DNA of 64,000 nt from Clostridia bacterium (GTDB taxonomy: Bacteria > Bacillota > Clostridia > Christensenellales > DTU072), in the NCBI GenBank assembly GCA_017403145.1, contig JAFQOO010000001.1, positions 83,883 to 147,882 on the forward strand, written 5' to 3'. Shown piece after piece: positions 35,079 to 43,562 of the stretch. The position numbers and the translations under genes were made by a program. Under the pieces are notes generated by a model. It had not been told where the DNA came from, made no database searches, and was given only the letters and a program-made list of their open reading frames with translations. Positions within the stretch are counted from its first letter, which is position 1; each line of letters opens with the position of its first letter.

Positions 35079-35924
35079 ATGAAACGTTATAACGTAGATT
35101 TAAGCGGTAAAAACGTTGCCATTACCGGTGCTGCAGGTGCAATTTGCGCAGAGTTTGCTATCGAAATGGCAAAGGTGGGAGCAAGAGTTGCTCTACTAGA
35201 TATAAACTTAGAAAAGGCACAAGAAGTTGCCGATAAGATTAACCAAGCAGGTGGTTTTGCACGCGCATATTATGCAAACGTACTCGACCGTGCTTGCCTA
35301 GAGGAATGCTACGAAAAGGTAGTAGCAGATTTCGGTTCCGTTAACATTCTCGTTAACGGTGCAGGCGGTAACCACCCCAGCGCAACTACCGATAAGGAAT
35401 ACTATGAGGCAGGCGATATCAACGACGAAAGCGTAAAGAGCTTTTTCGATTTGCCCAACGCACCCATTTCCAAGATATTCGACCTTAACTTTACTTCCAT
35501 TTTGTTGACCACCCAAGCATTTGCAAAGGGTATGGTTGAAAATGGTGGAAATATAATAAATATTTCCTCTATGAATTCCTATCGTCCTTTGACCAAGATA
35601 CCAGCATATTCTGCAGCGAAATCGGCAGTTTCCAACTTTACCGAGTGGCTAGCAGTTCACTTTGCAGGTGTGGGTATAAGAGTAAACGCAATAGCTCCCG
35701 GATTCTTTGTAGGTAACCAAAATAGGGGCTTGCTTTATACCGATAAAGGCGAACTAACTCCCCGTTCACACAAGATTATTTCCCATACTCCTATGGGTAG
35801 ATTTGGTGAACTTAGCGAGCTGGTTGGCACTCTTATGTGGCTTGCCGACGACGAGTTTAGTGGCTTTGTAACCGGTATCGTTGTTCCCGTTGACGGTGGA
35901 TTTAGCGCATATTCGGGTGTATAA
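35079..35924 (+). CDS. SDR-family oxidoreductase, probable D-mannonate (fructuronate) reductase
   Basis: A 281-residue short-chain dehydrogenase. The Rossmann motif ITGAAGAICAEFA is slightly altered from TGxxxGxG. It also has NVLVNGAGG-like INILVNGAGGNHP, the catalytic serine in NISSMNS and YSAAK (YxxxK). Placement directly after uxuA matches the SDR-type mannonate oxidoreductases of Firmicutes, which link D-fructuronate and D-mannonate, so that role is inferred. A TTAGGAG site precedes the ATG. A ~20-residue insertion after the NNAG region (YEAGDINDESVKS) is also seen in that subgroup. Confidence 0.88.
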   Translation: MKRYNVDLSGKNVAITGAAGAICAEFAIEMAKVGARVALLDINLEKAQEVADKINQAGGFARAYYANVLDRACLEECYEKVVADFGSVNILVNGAGGNHPSATTDKEYYEAGDINDESVKSFFDLPNAPISKIFDLNFTSILLTTQAFAKGMVENGGNIINISSMNSYRPLTKIPAYSAAKSAVSNFTEWLAVHFAGVGIRVNAIAPGFFVGNQNRGLLYTDKGELTPRSHKIISHTPMGRFGELSELVGTLMWLADDEFSGFVTGIVVPVDGGFSAYSGV

Positions 35925-35956
35925 CATCATTTAGTTTAACGCAGGAGGAGAGAATT

Positions 35957-36883
35957 ATGAAAGTCGCGATTTCGGGCTTTTATGACGAAGTTAGTTTAAA
36001 GTTAGACCAACAAATAGCATTGCTTAACGAGTTGGGCGAAAAATATATGTGTCCCCGTATGGTTGATGGTAAAAACATTGCCGACTATACGGTAGAGGAG
36101 TTTGTAGAGAAGATTAAACCTCGCCTAGATGCTCACGGTATCAAATTTAGCTCTATCGGTAGTCCTATAGGTAAGGTTGATATCAACGACGAAGCGGGCT
36201 TTGAAAAGCAACTCAAACAGCTAGCCGAACTAGTAAAGATTTGCGAGGTTATGGATTGCAAGTATATAAGAATGTTCAGTTTCTTTATGCCAAAGAATTG
36301 CGAGCCTCAAAAATATCGTGATAAGGTACTTGAAAAATTATCCAAGTTCCTCGACGTAGTGGAAAATAGTTCGGTTATACTGCTCCACGAAAACGAAAAG
36401 GAAATCTATGGTGATACTTACGAACGTTGTCTTGACTTGTATCACACCATAAATAGTCCCAAGTTCAAGCTTATATACGATGCTTCCAACTATATCCAAG
36501 TAGGTTGCAACCCCAACGTTGCGTACGAGGCGGTAAAGGAATACGTAGTATACTATCATATGAAGGACTGCGATGCCGAAACCAACGTAGAGATGCCTCT
36601 TGGCTTAGGGTTTACTGACTATAAATCCATATTCAAAGATTTGGAAGCAAGAGGTTACGAAGGCTTTATGACTATGGAACCTCATACCCAAAAGTATGCT
36701 CTTGGTAGAAGAGTTATGGGCTTTTTGCCCTTCTTAAAATTCGTTAAACCCGATTTTTACAAGGGCTTCCGCAAGATAGACAAAAAACTTGGAGTATCTT
36801 TATTCAAGAAGATTACACCTAAAGACGTATTCGTTATGCAATACGAAAATCTCAAGAAATTCCTAGAAGAAGCAGGTAAATAA
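35957..36883 (+). CDS. Sugar phosphate isomerase/epimerase family (AP_endonuc_2 TIM barrel)
   Basis: A 308-residue TIM-barrel protein of the xylose-isomerase-like (AP endonuclease family 2) group. Candidate metal ligands are in LLHENEKE (Glu), LIYDASNY (Asp), YYHMKDCD (His) and MTMEPH (Glu). Members are isomerases, epimerases or lyases acting on sugars. Those encoded next to Gfo/Idh/MocA dehydrogenases, as here, include enzymes that split 3-keto-glycosides. The reaction is not shown by sequence. A strong GGAGGAG site is present, and only one base separates it from the next gene. Confidence 0.87.
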   Translation: MKVAISGFYDEVSLKLDQQIALLNELGEKYMCPRMVDGKNIADYTVEEFVEKIKPRLDAHGIKFSSIGSPIGKVDINDEAGFEKQLKQLAELVKICEVMDCKYIRMFSFFMPKNCEPQKYRDKVLEKLSKFLDVVENSSVILLHENEKEIYGDTYERCLDLYHTINSPKFKLIYDASNYIQVGCNPNVAYEAVKEYVVYYHMKDCDAETNVEMPLGLGFTDYKSIFKDLEARGYEGFMTMEPHTQKYALGRRVMGFLPFLKFVKPDFYKGFRKIDKKLGVSLFKKITPKDVFVMQYENLKKFLEEAGK

Positions 36884-36884
36884 T

Positions 36885-38036
36885 ATGGATAAGTTAAGAT
36901 ATGGTATCATAGGTGTTGGTAAACAAGGCTCGAAATATGCTTTTATACTTACTTCGGGCTTGGTAAAAAATGCTACCCTTACCGCTGTATGCGATATAGA
37001 AGAAAGTCGTATTGCTTGGGCAAAAGAGAAGCTTGAAGGCAAAGGCGTAAAGGTATTTACCGATTACAAAGAAATGATAGATAGCGGTTTATGTGATGCA
37101 GTTATGGTAGAAACACCCCACTACGACCACCCCGTAATCGCAACCTATGCTTTGAGTAAAAATATTCACACTCTAATCGATAAGCCTGCTGGCGTTTATA
37201 CAAAAGCCATAAGAGAGCTTAACGAGTATGCCGAAGAAAAGGCAAAAGAGGGAGTTAAGTTTGGTATTATGTATAACCAACGTACCAATCCCCTATATAA
37301 GTATGCAAAAGAGCTCGTAGAAGCGGGTAGAATAGGGGAACTCAAGCGTATAAATTGGATAATTACCGATTGGTATCGTCCCCAAGCCTATTACGACCAA
37401 GGCGGTTGGAGAGGCACTTGGGAAGGTGAAGGCGGCGGAGTACTTATCAATCAATGCCCCCATCAATTGGACCTATTCCAATGGCTAGGCGGTATGCCCT
37501 CAACCATTCGCGGATATGCTCAAGTAGGTAAAAATCGTAACATCAGCGTTGAAAACGACGTTACTGCATATATGGAGTACGCTAACGGAGCCACCGGCTT
37601 GTTCGTAACCTCCACGCACGACTTCCCCGGCACCAATAGACTAGAAATAGATGGTAACAAGGGTAAACTTGTAATAGAGGGTAATCGTTTGGAGTTCACC
37701 GAGCTCGAAGTTGCAGAAACCGAATTTAACGCAACCAATAAAAAGTTTATGCCCAAAATCCCTTCCAAGAAAATCGTTAAGAAGATGAGCAAGTTGAGAG
37801 AGGGATATATGTACGTTAAAGAGCAACATTGTGGCATTATGAAGAACTTCACCAACCACGTTTTGAATGGTGAAGCTCTAATCGCTCCCGGATGCGAGGG
37901 CATCAACGGACTAACCATTTCTAATGCCATACATCTATCAAGTTGGCTAGGTAAGGAAGTTAAACTTCCTATCGACGAGGACCTATATATCGAGGAACTC
38001 AATAAACGTATTGAAGAAGAAAAAAATAACAAATAA
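36885..38036 (+). CDS. Gfo/Idh/MocA-family oxidoreductase
   Basis: A 383-residue NAD(P)-dependent dehydrogenase. The N-terminal Rossmann motif is GIIGVGKQGSKY and the signature lysine is in LIDKPAGVY. The C-terminal beta domain has the GGGVLINQCPHQLDLFQWL motif, including the catalytic-site His. Substrates in this family are sugars, inositols or glycosides. Together with the preceding isomerase-like enzyme it may oxidise the sugar at C3 before bond cleavage (inference from known Gfo/AP_endonuc_2 pairs such as C-glycoside deglycosylation). It starts one base after the preceding stop. Confidence 0.92.
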   Translation: MDKLRYGIIGVGKQGSKYAFILTSGLVKNATLTAVCDIEESRIAWAKEKLEGKGVKVFTDYKEMIDSGLCDAVMVETPHYDHPVIATYALSKNIHTLIDKPAGVYTKAIRELNEYAEEKAKEGVKFGIMYNQRTNPLYKYAKELVEAGRIGELKRINWIITDWYRPQAYYDQGGWRGTWEGEGGGVLINQCPHQLDLFQWLGGMPSTIRGYAQVGKNRNISVENDVTAYMEYANGATGLFVTSTHDFPGTNRLEIDGNKGKLVIEGNRLEFTELEVAETEFNATNKKFMPKIPSKKIVKKMSKLREGYMYVKEQHCGIMKNFTNHVLNGEALIAPGCEGINGLTISNAIHLSSWLGKEVKLPIDEDLYIEELNKRIEEEKNNK

Positions 38037-38057
38037 ATAACACTATAAGGAGTAATT

Positions 38058-39755
38058 ATGAAGACCGGTTGGTACAAAGACGCAGTTTTTTATCAAATCT
38101 ACCCCAGAAGCTTTTGCGATTCTAACGGAGATGGTATAGGTGATATCCGTGGTATTATCTCTAAACTAGATTACCTAAAAGACCTAGGTATTAACGCAGT
38201 ATGGCTTTCCCCCGTTTACAAAACTCCCAACGACGATAACGGATATGATATTTCCGATTATCGCGACATCAATCCCGAATTCGGCACCCTTGATGATTGG
38301 AAGGAAATGATAGCTGGTATGCACGAACGTGGCATAAAGCTAGTTATGGACCTTGTTGTAAACCACACCTCCGACGAGCACGCTTGGTTCCAAGAATCCA
38401 GAAAGAGCAAGGATAATCCATATCGTGATTACTATATTTGGAGAAAGGGCAGAGGTAAAGATGGCAAACGTCCTCCAAATAACTGGTCCTCTCGTTTCGT
38501 AGGTCCCGCTTGGGATTATGACGAAGCTACCGGCGAGTGGTATCTACATTTGTTTAGCAAAAAGCAACCCGACCTCAATTGGGAAAATCCCAAAGTAAGA
38601 CAAGAGGTTATCGATATTTGTAACTATTGGTTCGAGCTTGGCGTAGACGGTTTCCGTTGCGACGTTATTACCTATATCAGTAAGGCAGACGGTCTACCCA
38701 ACGGTAAGTGGAACCCCGTTATGTGTGGTGATGAACATTTTGTTCTTGGTCCTAACATTCACGAATATCTAAACCAAGTAAATCGTGAAGCTTGGTCAAA
38801 GTACGATACTATGATAGTCGGCGAAGCTATCGGTTGTAAGTACGTAGACGCACCTTCCATCATTGCCGAAAGTCGTAACGAACTAGACAGTGCTATCACC
38901 TTCGAGCTAATGGAAGTAGATATGTGGATGAACTTCTTCCCCTTGAAGTTAAATCTTCCCAAGTTCAAGGCAGTTCAACGCGGATGGCAAAATCTACCCA
39001 AAGAATGCTGGAATACCCTTTACTACGAAAACCACGACCAACCTCGTTCCATAACCCGTTATGGTAACGGATATGGTATCTATAGAAAGGAACTAGGCAA
39101 AATGCTAGCAGTTTCCTACTTTATGCTCCGTGGTACCCCTTACGTTTACGAAGGTCAAGAAATCGGTATGACCAATATCGACCTCAAGCAAGAGGAATAC
39201 GTTGATATTATGGCAACCCGTATCTTTAGCATCATCGGTAAGGTAGCACCCTTCTTGATGCCTATCGCACGTTGGGCAATGAGCAAGCGCGCTAGAGACC
39301 ACGCAAGAACTCCTATGCAATGGGAAGATAAGACGGGCGCAGGTTTCACTACCGGTAAACCTTGGATGAAGATTAACCGCAATTTGGGTGAAATCAACGT
39401 TGCTCACGACCTAAAGAACCCCAACTCTATCTTGAACTTCTATAAAGAGCTTATCGCGTTTAGAAAGGGCAACGAAGTTATTCGCGACGGTGAATATATC
39501 GAATACTTCGAAAAGCACAGAAAGGTATATTGCTACGAAAGAAATCTAAACGGACATCGTTACATAGTAATTTGTAACTTTGCTGAAAAGAAGGTAAGCC
39601 TTAACGTTGACAAGATTCCCGGGGCAAGTGAAGCCGAACTCATTATTCACAACTGGGCAAATGCACAACAAAAGTTAGGCGATAGCATATTACTTCGTCC
39701 TTATGAAGCTGTTGTATATGAAATCGGTGGAACAAAAAACGGTGTAGAGAAATAA
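38058..39755 (+). CDS. GH13 alpha-glucosidase (oligo-1,6-glucosidase-like)
   Basis: A 565-residue intracellular glycoside hydrolase of family GH13 (GH13_31-like), with no signal peptide. Catalytic triad: nucleophile D202 in FRCDVITY, acid/base E256 in VGEAIG and D327 in NHDQPR. Conserved region I is DLVVNHTSDEH. The QIYPRSFCDSNGDGIGDI start is typical of oligo-1,6-glucosidase/trehalulose-type enzymes. It removes alpha-glucose units from small oligosaccharides or glucosides imported into the cell. It ends the uxuA operon, which suggests the operon feeds on alpha-glucosyl glycosides or uronides. A TAAGGAG site is present and a terminator follows. Confidence 0.94.
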   Translation: MKTGWYKDAVFYQIYPRSFCDSNGDGIGDIRGIISKLDYLKDLGINAVWLSPVYKTPNDDNGYDISDYRDINPEFGTLDDWKEMIAGMHERGIKLVMDLVVNHTSDEHAWFQESRKSKDNPYRDYYIWRKGRGKDGKRPPNNWSSRFVGPAWDYDEATGEWYLHLFSKKQPDLNWENPKVRQEVIDICNYWFELGVDGFRCDVITYISKADGLPNGKWNPVMCGDEHFVLGPNIHEYLNQVNREAWSKYDTMIVGEAIGCKYVDAPSIIAESRNELDSAITFELMEVDMWMNFFPLKLNLPKFKAVQRGWQNLPKECWNTLYYENHDQPRSITRYGNGYGIYRKELGKMLAVSYFMLRGTPYVYEGQEIGMTNIDLKQEEYVDIMATRIFSIIGKVAPFLMPIARWAMSKRARDHARTPMQWEDKTGAGFTTGKPWMKINRNLGEINVAHDLKNPNSILNFYKELIAFRKGNEVIRDGEYIEYFEKHRKVYCYERNLNGHRYIVICNFAEKKVSLNVDKIPGASEAELIIHNWANAQQKLGDSILLRPYEAVVYEIGGTKNGVEK

Positions 39756-39803
39756 ATATAAACTCTATATTAGCACAACAAATAAAATCTGAATAAAATA
39801 AAT

Positions 39804-39835
39804 AAGAGCCACTCTAATGAGTGGCTCTTTTGTTT
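39804..39835. terminator. Bidirectional terminator between the GH13 gene and gap
   Basis: Perfect 11-bp stem AAGAGCCACTC / GAGTGGCTCTT, loop TAAT, T-rich on both sides. Confidence 0.93.
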
Positions 39836-39849
39836 TTGTTTGAACTTGA

Positions 39850-40869
39850 TTATTTGAGTTCGCTGAAGTACTTGATGGTTCTAACCATTTGGCTGGTGTA
39901 GCTGTTTTCGTTATCGTACCAAGATACTACTTGAACTTGGCTGTTGCCATCTTCCATATTCATAACCATAGTTTGGGTTGCATCGAAGATTGAACCATAG
40001 GTGCTACCAATGATATCGCTAGAAACGATTTGGTCTTCGTTGTAAGCGTAAGATTCGGTTGCAGCTGCCTTCATAGCTTCGTTGATGCCTTCCTTGGTTA
40101 CGGTGCCTTCTACAACAGCGATAAGGATGGTGGTGGAGCCGGTAGGAGTGGGAACGCGTTGTGCGGAGCCGATGAGCTTACCATTGAGTTCGGGGATAAC
40201 AAGACCGATAGCCTTTGCAGCGCCGGTGCTGTTGGGAACGATGTTAACAGCGCAAGCTCTGGAACGACGAAGGTCGCCCTTTCTTTGAGGACCGTCAAGA
40301 GGCATTTGGTCGCCGGTGTATGCGTGAACGGTGGTCATGATACCGCTCTTGATAGGTGCATAATCGTTAAGAGCCTTAGCCATAGGTGCAAGACAGTTGG
40401 TGGTGCAAGATGCAGCACTGATGATGTTATCTTCTGCCTTGAGGGTGGTGTGGTTTACGTTGTAAACGATGGTGGGTAGGTCGTTGCCTGCGGGAGCAGA
40501 GATAACAACTTTACGAGCACCTGCGTCGATGTGTGCTTGAGCCTTTGCTTTAGAGGTGTAGAAACCGGTACATTCGAGAACTACGTCAACCTTGAGTTCG
40601 CCCCAGGGAAGTTCTGCTGCGTTAGCTTTTGCATAGATGGTGATTTCTTTGCCGTCTACGATAATGCTGTTATCGGTAGCTTCTACTTTGTGAGAATTAG
40701 CATAGTTGCCTTGGGTGCTGTCATACTTTAGAAGATGAGCGAGCATTTTGGGGCTGGTTAGGTCGTTGATAGCTACAACTTCATAACCTTCTGCGCCGAA
40801 CATTTGTCTGAAAGCCAAACGGCCGATTCTGCCGAAGCCATTGATAGCAACTCTTACGTTATTTGCCAT
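39850..40869 (-). CDS. gap: Glyceraldehyde-3-phosphate dehydrogenase (type I)
   Basis: A 339-residue NAD-dependent enzyme producing 1,3-bisphosphoglycerate. It starts [15 protein letters not shown]. The catalytic Cys is in [12 protein letters not shown] and the substrate loop is [14 protein letters not shown]. The C-terminal [14 protein letters not shown] is the family signature. A GGAGG site precedes the ATG. It lies downstream of leuS on the minus strand but has its own promoter with a 21-bp palindrome over the -10. It is not linked to pgk, unlike in many Firmicutes. Confidence 0.97.
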   Translation of the reverse strand: MANNVRVAINGFGRIGRLAFRQMFGAEGYEVVAINDLTSPKMLAHLLKYDSTQGNYANSHKVEATDNSIIVDGKEITIYAKANAAELPWGELKVDVVLECTGFYTSKAKAQAHIDAGARKVVISAPAGNDLPTIVYNVNHTTLKAEDNIISAASCTTNCLAPMAKALNDYAPIKSGIMTTVHAYTGDQMPLDGPQRKGDLRRSRACAVNIVPNSTGAAKAIGLVIPELNGKLIGSAQRVPTPTGSTTILIAVVEGTVTKEGINEAMKAAATESYAYNEDQIVSSDIIGSTYGSIFDATQTMVMNMEDGNSQVQVVSWYDNENSYTSQMVRTIKYFSELK

Positions 40870-40908
40870 ATTGATTGTCCTCCATAGAGTTTTATTGTTT
40901 ATTTTTGG

Positions 40909-40946
40909 TTATAGATATTATATCTATAAAGAAAAGGTTTTTGCAA
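40909..40946 (-). promoter_or_regulatory. gap promoter with a 21-bp palindrome over the -10
   Basis: Minus strand: TTGCAA, 18 bp, TATAAT (40922-40917). The -10 is the centre of a perfect 21-bp palindrome, 40909-40929, with arms TTATAGATAT and ATATCTATAA around a single base. Candidate operator of a glycolytic regulator; it differs from the pgk palindrome. Confidence 0.7.
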
Positions 40947-40976
40947 CTGTTTTTACACAAGTTACCCAAACCTTTT
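40932..40976 (-). terminator. Probable terminator of leuS
   Basis: AAAAGGTTT (40932-40940) pairs with AAACCTTTT (40968-40976), with an inner AACT/AGTT helix in the loop. T-rich sequence follows on both strands. On the minus strand it precedes the gap promoter. Confidence 0.65.
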
Positions 40977-40989
40977 CACATTTTTTTAT

Positions 40990-43392
40990 TTATTTTGCAA
41001 CGATATTTATTATCTTATCCTTAACGTAGATAACTTTGATTACGTTTAGTCCGTCAATAAGGTGGAGTTCGTTAACCTTTTCCATAACCTCGTCTTGGCT
41101 TGCTCCGCGACTTACGGTTACTCTACCCTTTAGCTTGCCCATAATTTGAACGGGGATTTCGATGCTATCTTCTACAAGCTTAGCGGGGTCGTACTTGGGC
41201 CAGCTTGCCTTTTCTATCTTGCCACCGGTTACGATTTCGTAAATTTCGCTTGTTAGGTGGGGAGCTACGGGGTTGAGTAGAATGGATAGGGTGGTTAGTT
41301 CTTTCTTGGTTACCTTACCGCGAGAGGATATGGTGTTAAGAGCAGTCATTATCTTTGCTATAGCGGTGTTGAACTTGCAAGCTTCGTAGTCGTCGCTAAC
41401 AGCTTTGATAAGAGCGTCTAGGTTGAGGTCGGAAGTGTCGCAGTTCTCTACGAGTAGGTCTTGTAGCGACCAGAATCTTTGGTGGAAACGGTTGCAACCT
41501 TTTATGCCTTCTGCACTCCAAGGAGCGGGCTTCTCATAATCGCCTATGAACATAATAAATAGACGGAGAACGTCGGCACCATATTGCTTTACAACGTCGT
41601 CGGGGTTAACTACGTTACCGCGAGACTTACTCATCTTTTCACCATCGGAGCCAAGTATTAGACCTTGATAGGACCTTCTAACGTAGGGTTCTTCGTGTTC
41701 TACAACACCGATATCATATAGGAATTGGTTCCAGAAACGGCTGTAGATAAGGTGGCGAGTAACGTGTTCCATACCACCATTATACCAGTCTACTTGTCCC
41801 CAATATTTGTGTGCGTCGGGGTTAACGACGTGGTTATCGTCTTTGGGGCTTTGGTAACGTAGGAAATACCAGCTTGAGCCTGCCCATTGTGGCATAGTGT
41901 CGGTTTCGCGCTTAGCGGGAGCACCGCAAATAGGACAAGTGGTGTTTACCCAATCGGTACACTTGGTTAGAGGACTTGTGCCATCATCGGTGGGGGTAAA
42001 GTCTTCTAGGGTGGGAAGAGTTAGGGGAAGTTCATTTTCGGGAACGGTAACTTGACCACAATGAGGACAATTGATAATTGGGATAGGTTCGCCCCAATAT
42101 CTTTGACGATTGAACGCCCAGTCCTTCATCTTATAGTCGGTCTTAGCGTGTCCAACACCAAGCTCTTCCATTTTTTCTATCATTTTTGCAATAGCGGGTT
42201 TAACTTGTAGTCCGTTGATAAAATCGCTATTTACCATAACGCCTGCACCCTCTTTTGCACAGTAGGGTTCTTCTTGAACGTCAACGTCGCTCTTGATAAC
42301 TTCTATAATAGGAAGATTATATTTCTTAGCAAAATCCCAGTCGCGCTTGTCGTGTGCGGGAACTGCCATAATAGCGCCGGTACCATAGTCCATCATAACG
42401 TAGTCTGCGGTGAATAGGGGGATTTCGGCTCCCGTAATGGGGTTGATGGCAACCATACCTTCAACTTTGATACCTGTCTTATCCTTGTTTACTTGAACGC
42501 GGTCGAACTCTTTTTTGAGCTTTGCAGCTTCTTGGTAAGCACTAACCTCGTCGGCATTAACGATATATTCTTTGTTGTCGCGAAGTAGGGGATGTTCGGG
42601 AGAAACTACTAGGAAAGTTGCTCCAAAAATGGTATCGGGACGGGTGGTGTAAACTACTAGAGGATATTCGTTGTTACCATACTTAACCTTGAATGTAACC
42701 TCTGCACCTTGTGATTTGCCAATCCAGTTTTGTTGTTCGGTCTTTATTCTTTCGGGGAAGTTAACCTTGTCTAGGCCGGTAAGAAGTCTTTCTGCGTATT
42801 CACGTATTTTTAGGAACCATACGTCCTTTTCCTTTTGAACAACCTCGGCGCCACAGCGGTCGCATATGCCCCCTTGGCTCTCTTCGTTTGCAAGAACAAC
42901 CTTACATTTGGGACAGAAGTTTACCGTGGTGGTTGCTTTGTATGCAAGACCTTTTTTGAATAGTTGGATAAATATCCATTGGGTCCACTTGTAGTAATCG
43001 GGGTCGGTGGTATCGATAGTACGTGCCCAATCGAAGCTATAGCCTACTTGCTTTAGTTGCTTTTCGAATTGCTTGATGTTTCTATCGGTAACTATGCGGG
43101 GGTGTTGCTTGGTTTGCATAGCATAGTTTTCGGTGGGTAGACCAAAAGCATCGTAACCAATGGGGAACAATACGTTGTAGCCCTCCAGACGTTTTTTTCT
43201 AGCAATAACTTCCATAGAAGAAAACGCTCTTATATGTCCAACGTGCAAACCTGCACCGCTGGGATAGGGGAACTCGATTAGACCATAAAACTTGGGTTTT
43301 GAAGGGTCTTCGTCGGTTTCGAAAACTTTACCGTCGTACCAGTAATCTTGCCATTTTTTCTCGACTTTGGAAAAATCGTATTTTTGTGCCAT
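40990..43392 (-). CDS. leuS: Leucyl-tRNA synthetase
   Basis: An 800-residue class I aminoacyl-tRNA synthetase charging tRNA-Leu. The HIGH motif is HVGHIRAF, the editing CP1 domain lies at about residues 220-390 (TTRPDTIFGATF), and KMSKSRGNVV is the KMSKS loop. Zinc knuckles CPKC/CDRC and CPHC/CPIC are visible. Length is normal for bacterial LeuRS (~805). An AGGAAG site precedes the ATG. The 170-base upstream region has no T-box motif, so no tRNA-sensing leader is assigned. Confidence 0.98.
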   Translation of the reverse strand: MAQKYDFSKVEKKWQDYWYDGKVFETDEDPSKPKFYGLIEFPYPSGAGLHVGHIRAFSSMEVIARKKRLEGYNVLFPIGYDAFGLPTENYAMQTKQHPRIVTDRNIKQFEKQLKQVGYSFDWARTIDTTDPDYYKWTQWIFIQLFKKGLAYKATTTVNFCPKCKVVLANEESQGGICDRCGAEVVQKEKDVWFLKIREYAERLLTGLDKVNFPERIKTEQQNWIGKSQGAEVTFKVKYGNNEYPLVVYTTRPDTIFGATFLVVSPEHPLLRDNKEYIVNADEVSAYQEAAKLKKEFDRVQVNKDKTGIKVEGMVAINPITGAEIPLFTADYVMMDYGTGAIMAVPAHDKRDWDFAKKYNLPIIEVIKSDVDVQEEPYCAKEGAGVMVNSDFINGLQVKPAIAKMIEKMEELGVGHAKTDYKMKDWAFNRQRYWGEPIPIINCPHCGQVTVPENELPLTLPTLEDFTPTDDGTSPLTKCTDWVNTTCPICGAPAKRETDTMPQWAGSSWYFLRYQSPKDDNHVVNPDAHKYWGQVDWYNGGMEHVTRHLIYSRFWNQFLYDIGVVEHEEPYVRRSYQGLILGSDGEKMSKSRGNVVNPDDVVKQYGADVLRLFIMFIGDYEKPAPWSAEGIKGCNRFHQRFWSLQDLLVENCDTSDLNLDALIKAVSDDYEACKFNTAIAKIMTALNTISSRGKVTKKELTTLSILLNPVAPHLTSEIYEIVTGGKIEKASWPKYDPAKLVEDSIEIPVQIMGKLKGRVTVSRGASQDEVMEKVNELHLIDGLNVIKVIYVKDKIINIVAK

Positions 43393-43481
43393 ATTTTTAC
43401 TTCCTAATTAAAAATTTATCCTAAATAGTATACAATATGCTCTTGTTTTTAGCAAGTATTTGCACTCTATTTCTAATTTTG

Positions 43482-43491
43482 CACGCGCGTG
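43482..43491. repeat. CACGCGCGTG palindrome between leuS and the 43563 gene
   Basis: Perfect 10-bp palindrome in the divergent intergenic region. Related CG-rich palindromes occur at 48411-48420 (TACGCGCGTA) and in the 19505 promoter spacer. Confidence 0.45.
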
Positions 43492-43525
43492 GGCGCGAAT
43501 TCACTAAAACAACACATTATTTATA

Positions 43526-43555
43526 TTGCTTTTACGCGAGCAAATAGTGTATAAT
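43526..43555 (+). promoter_or_regulatory. Promoter of the 43563 operon, leaderless-type
   Basis: TTGCTT (43526-43531), 18 bp, TATAAT (43550-43555), then 7 bases to ATG 43563; no Shine-Dalgarno. Confidence 0.7.
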
Positions 43556-43562
43556 TGCATAT

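Noticed and set aside
43393..43562. T-box leader for leuS (and likewise for tyrS and metG)
   Set aside because: No T-box core (GGGTGGCACCGCG-like) sequence, antiterminator or terminator was found in any of these leaders, and they are too short.
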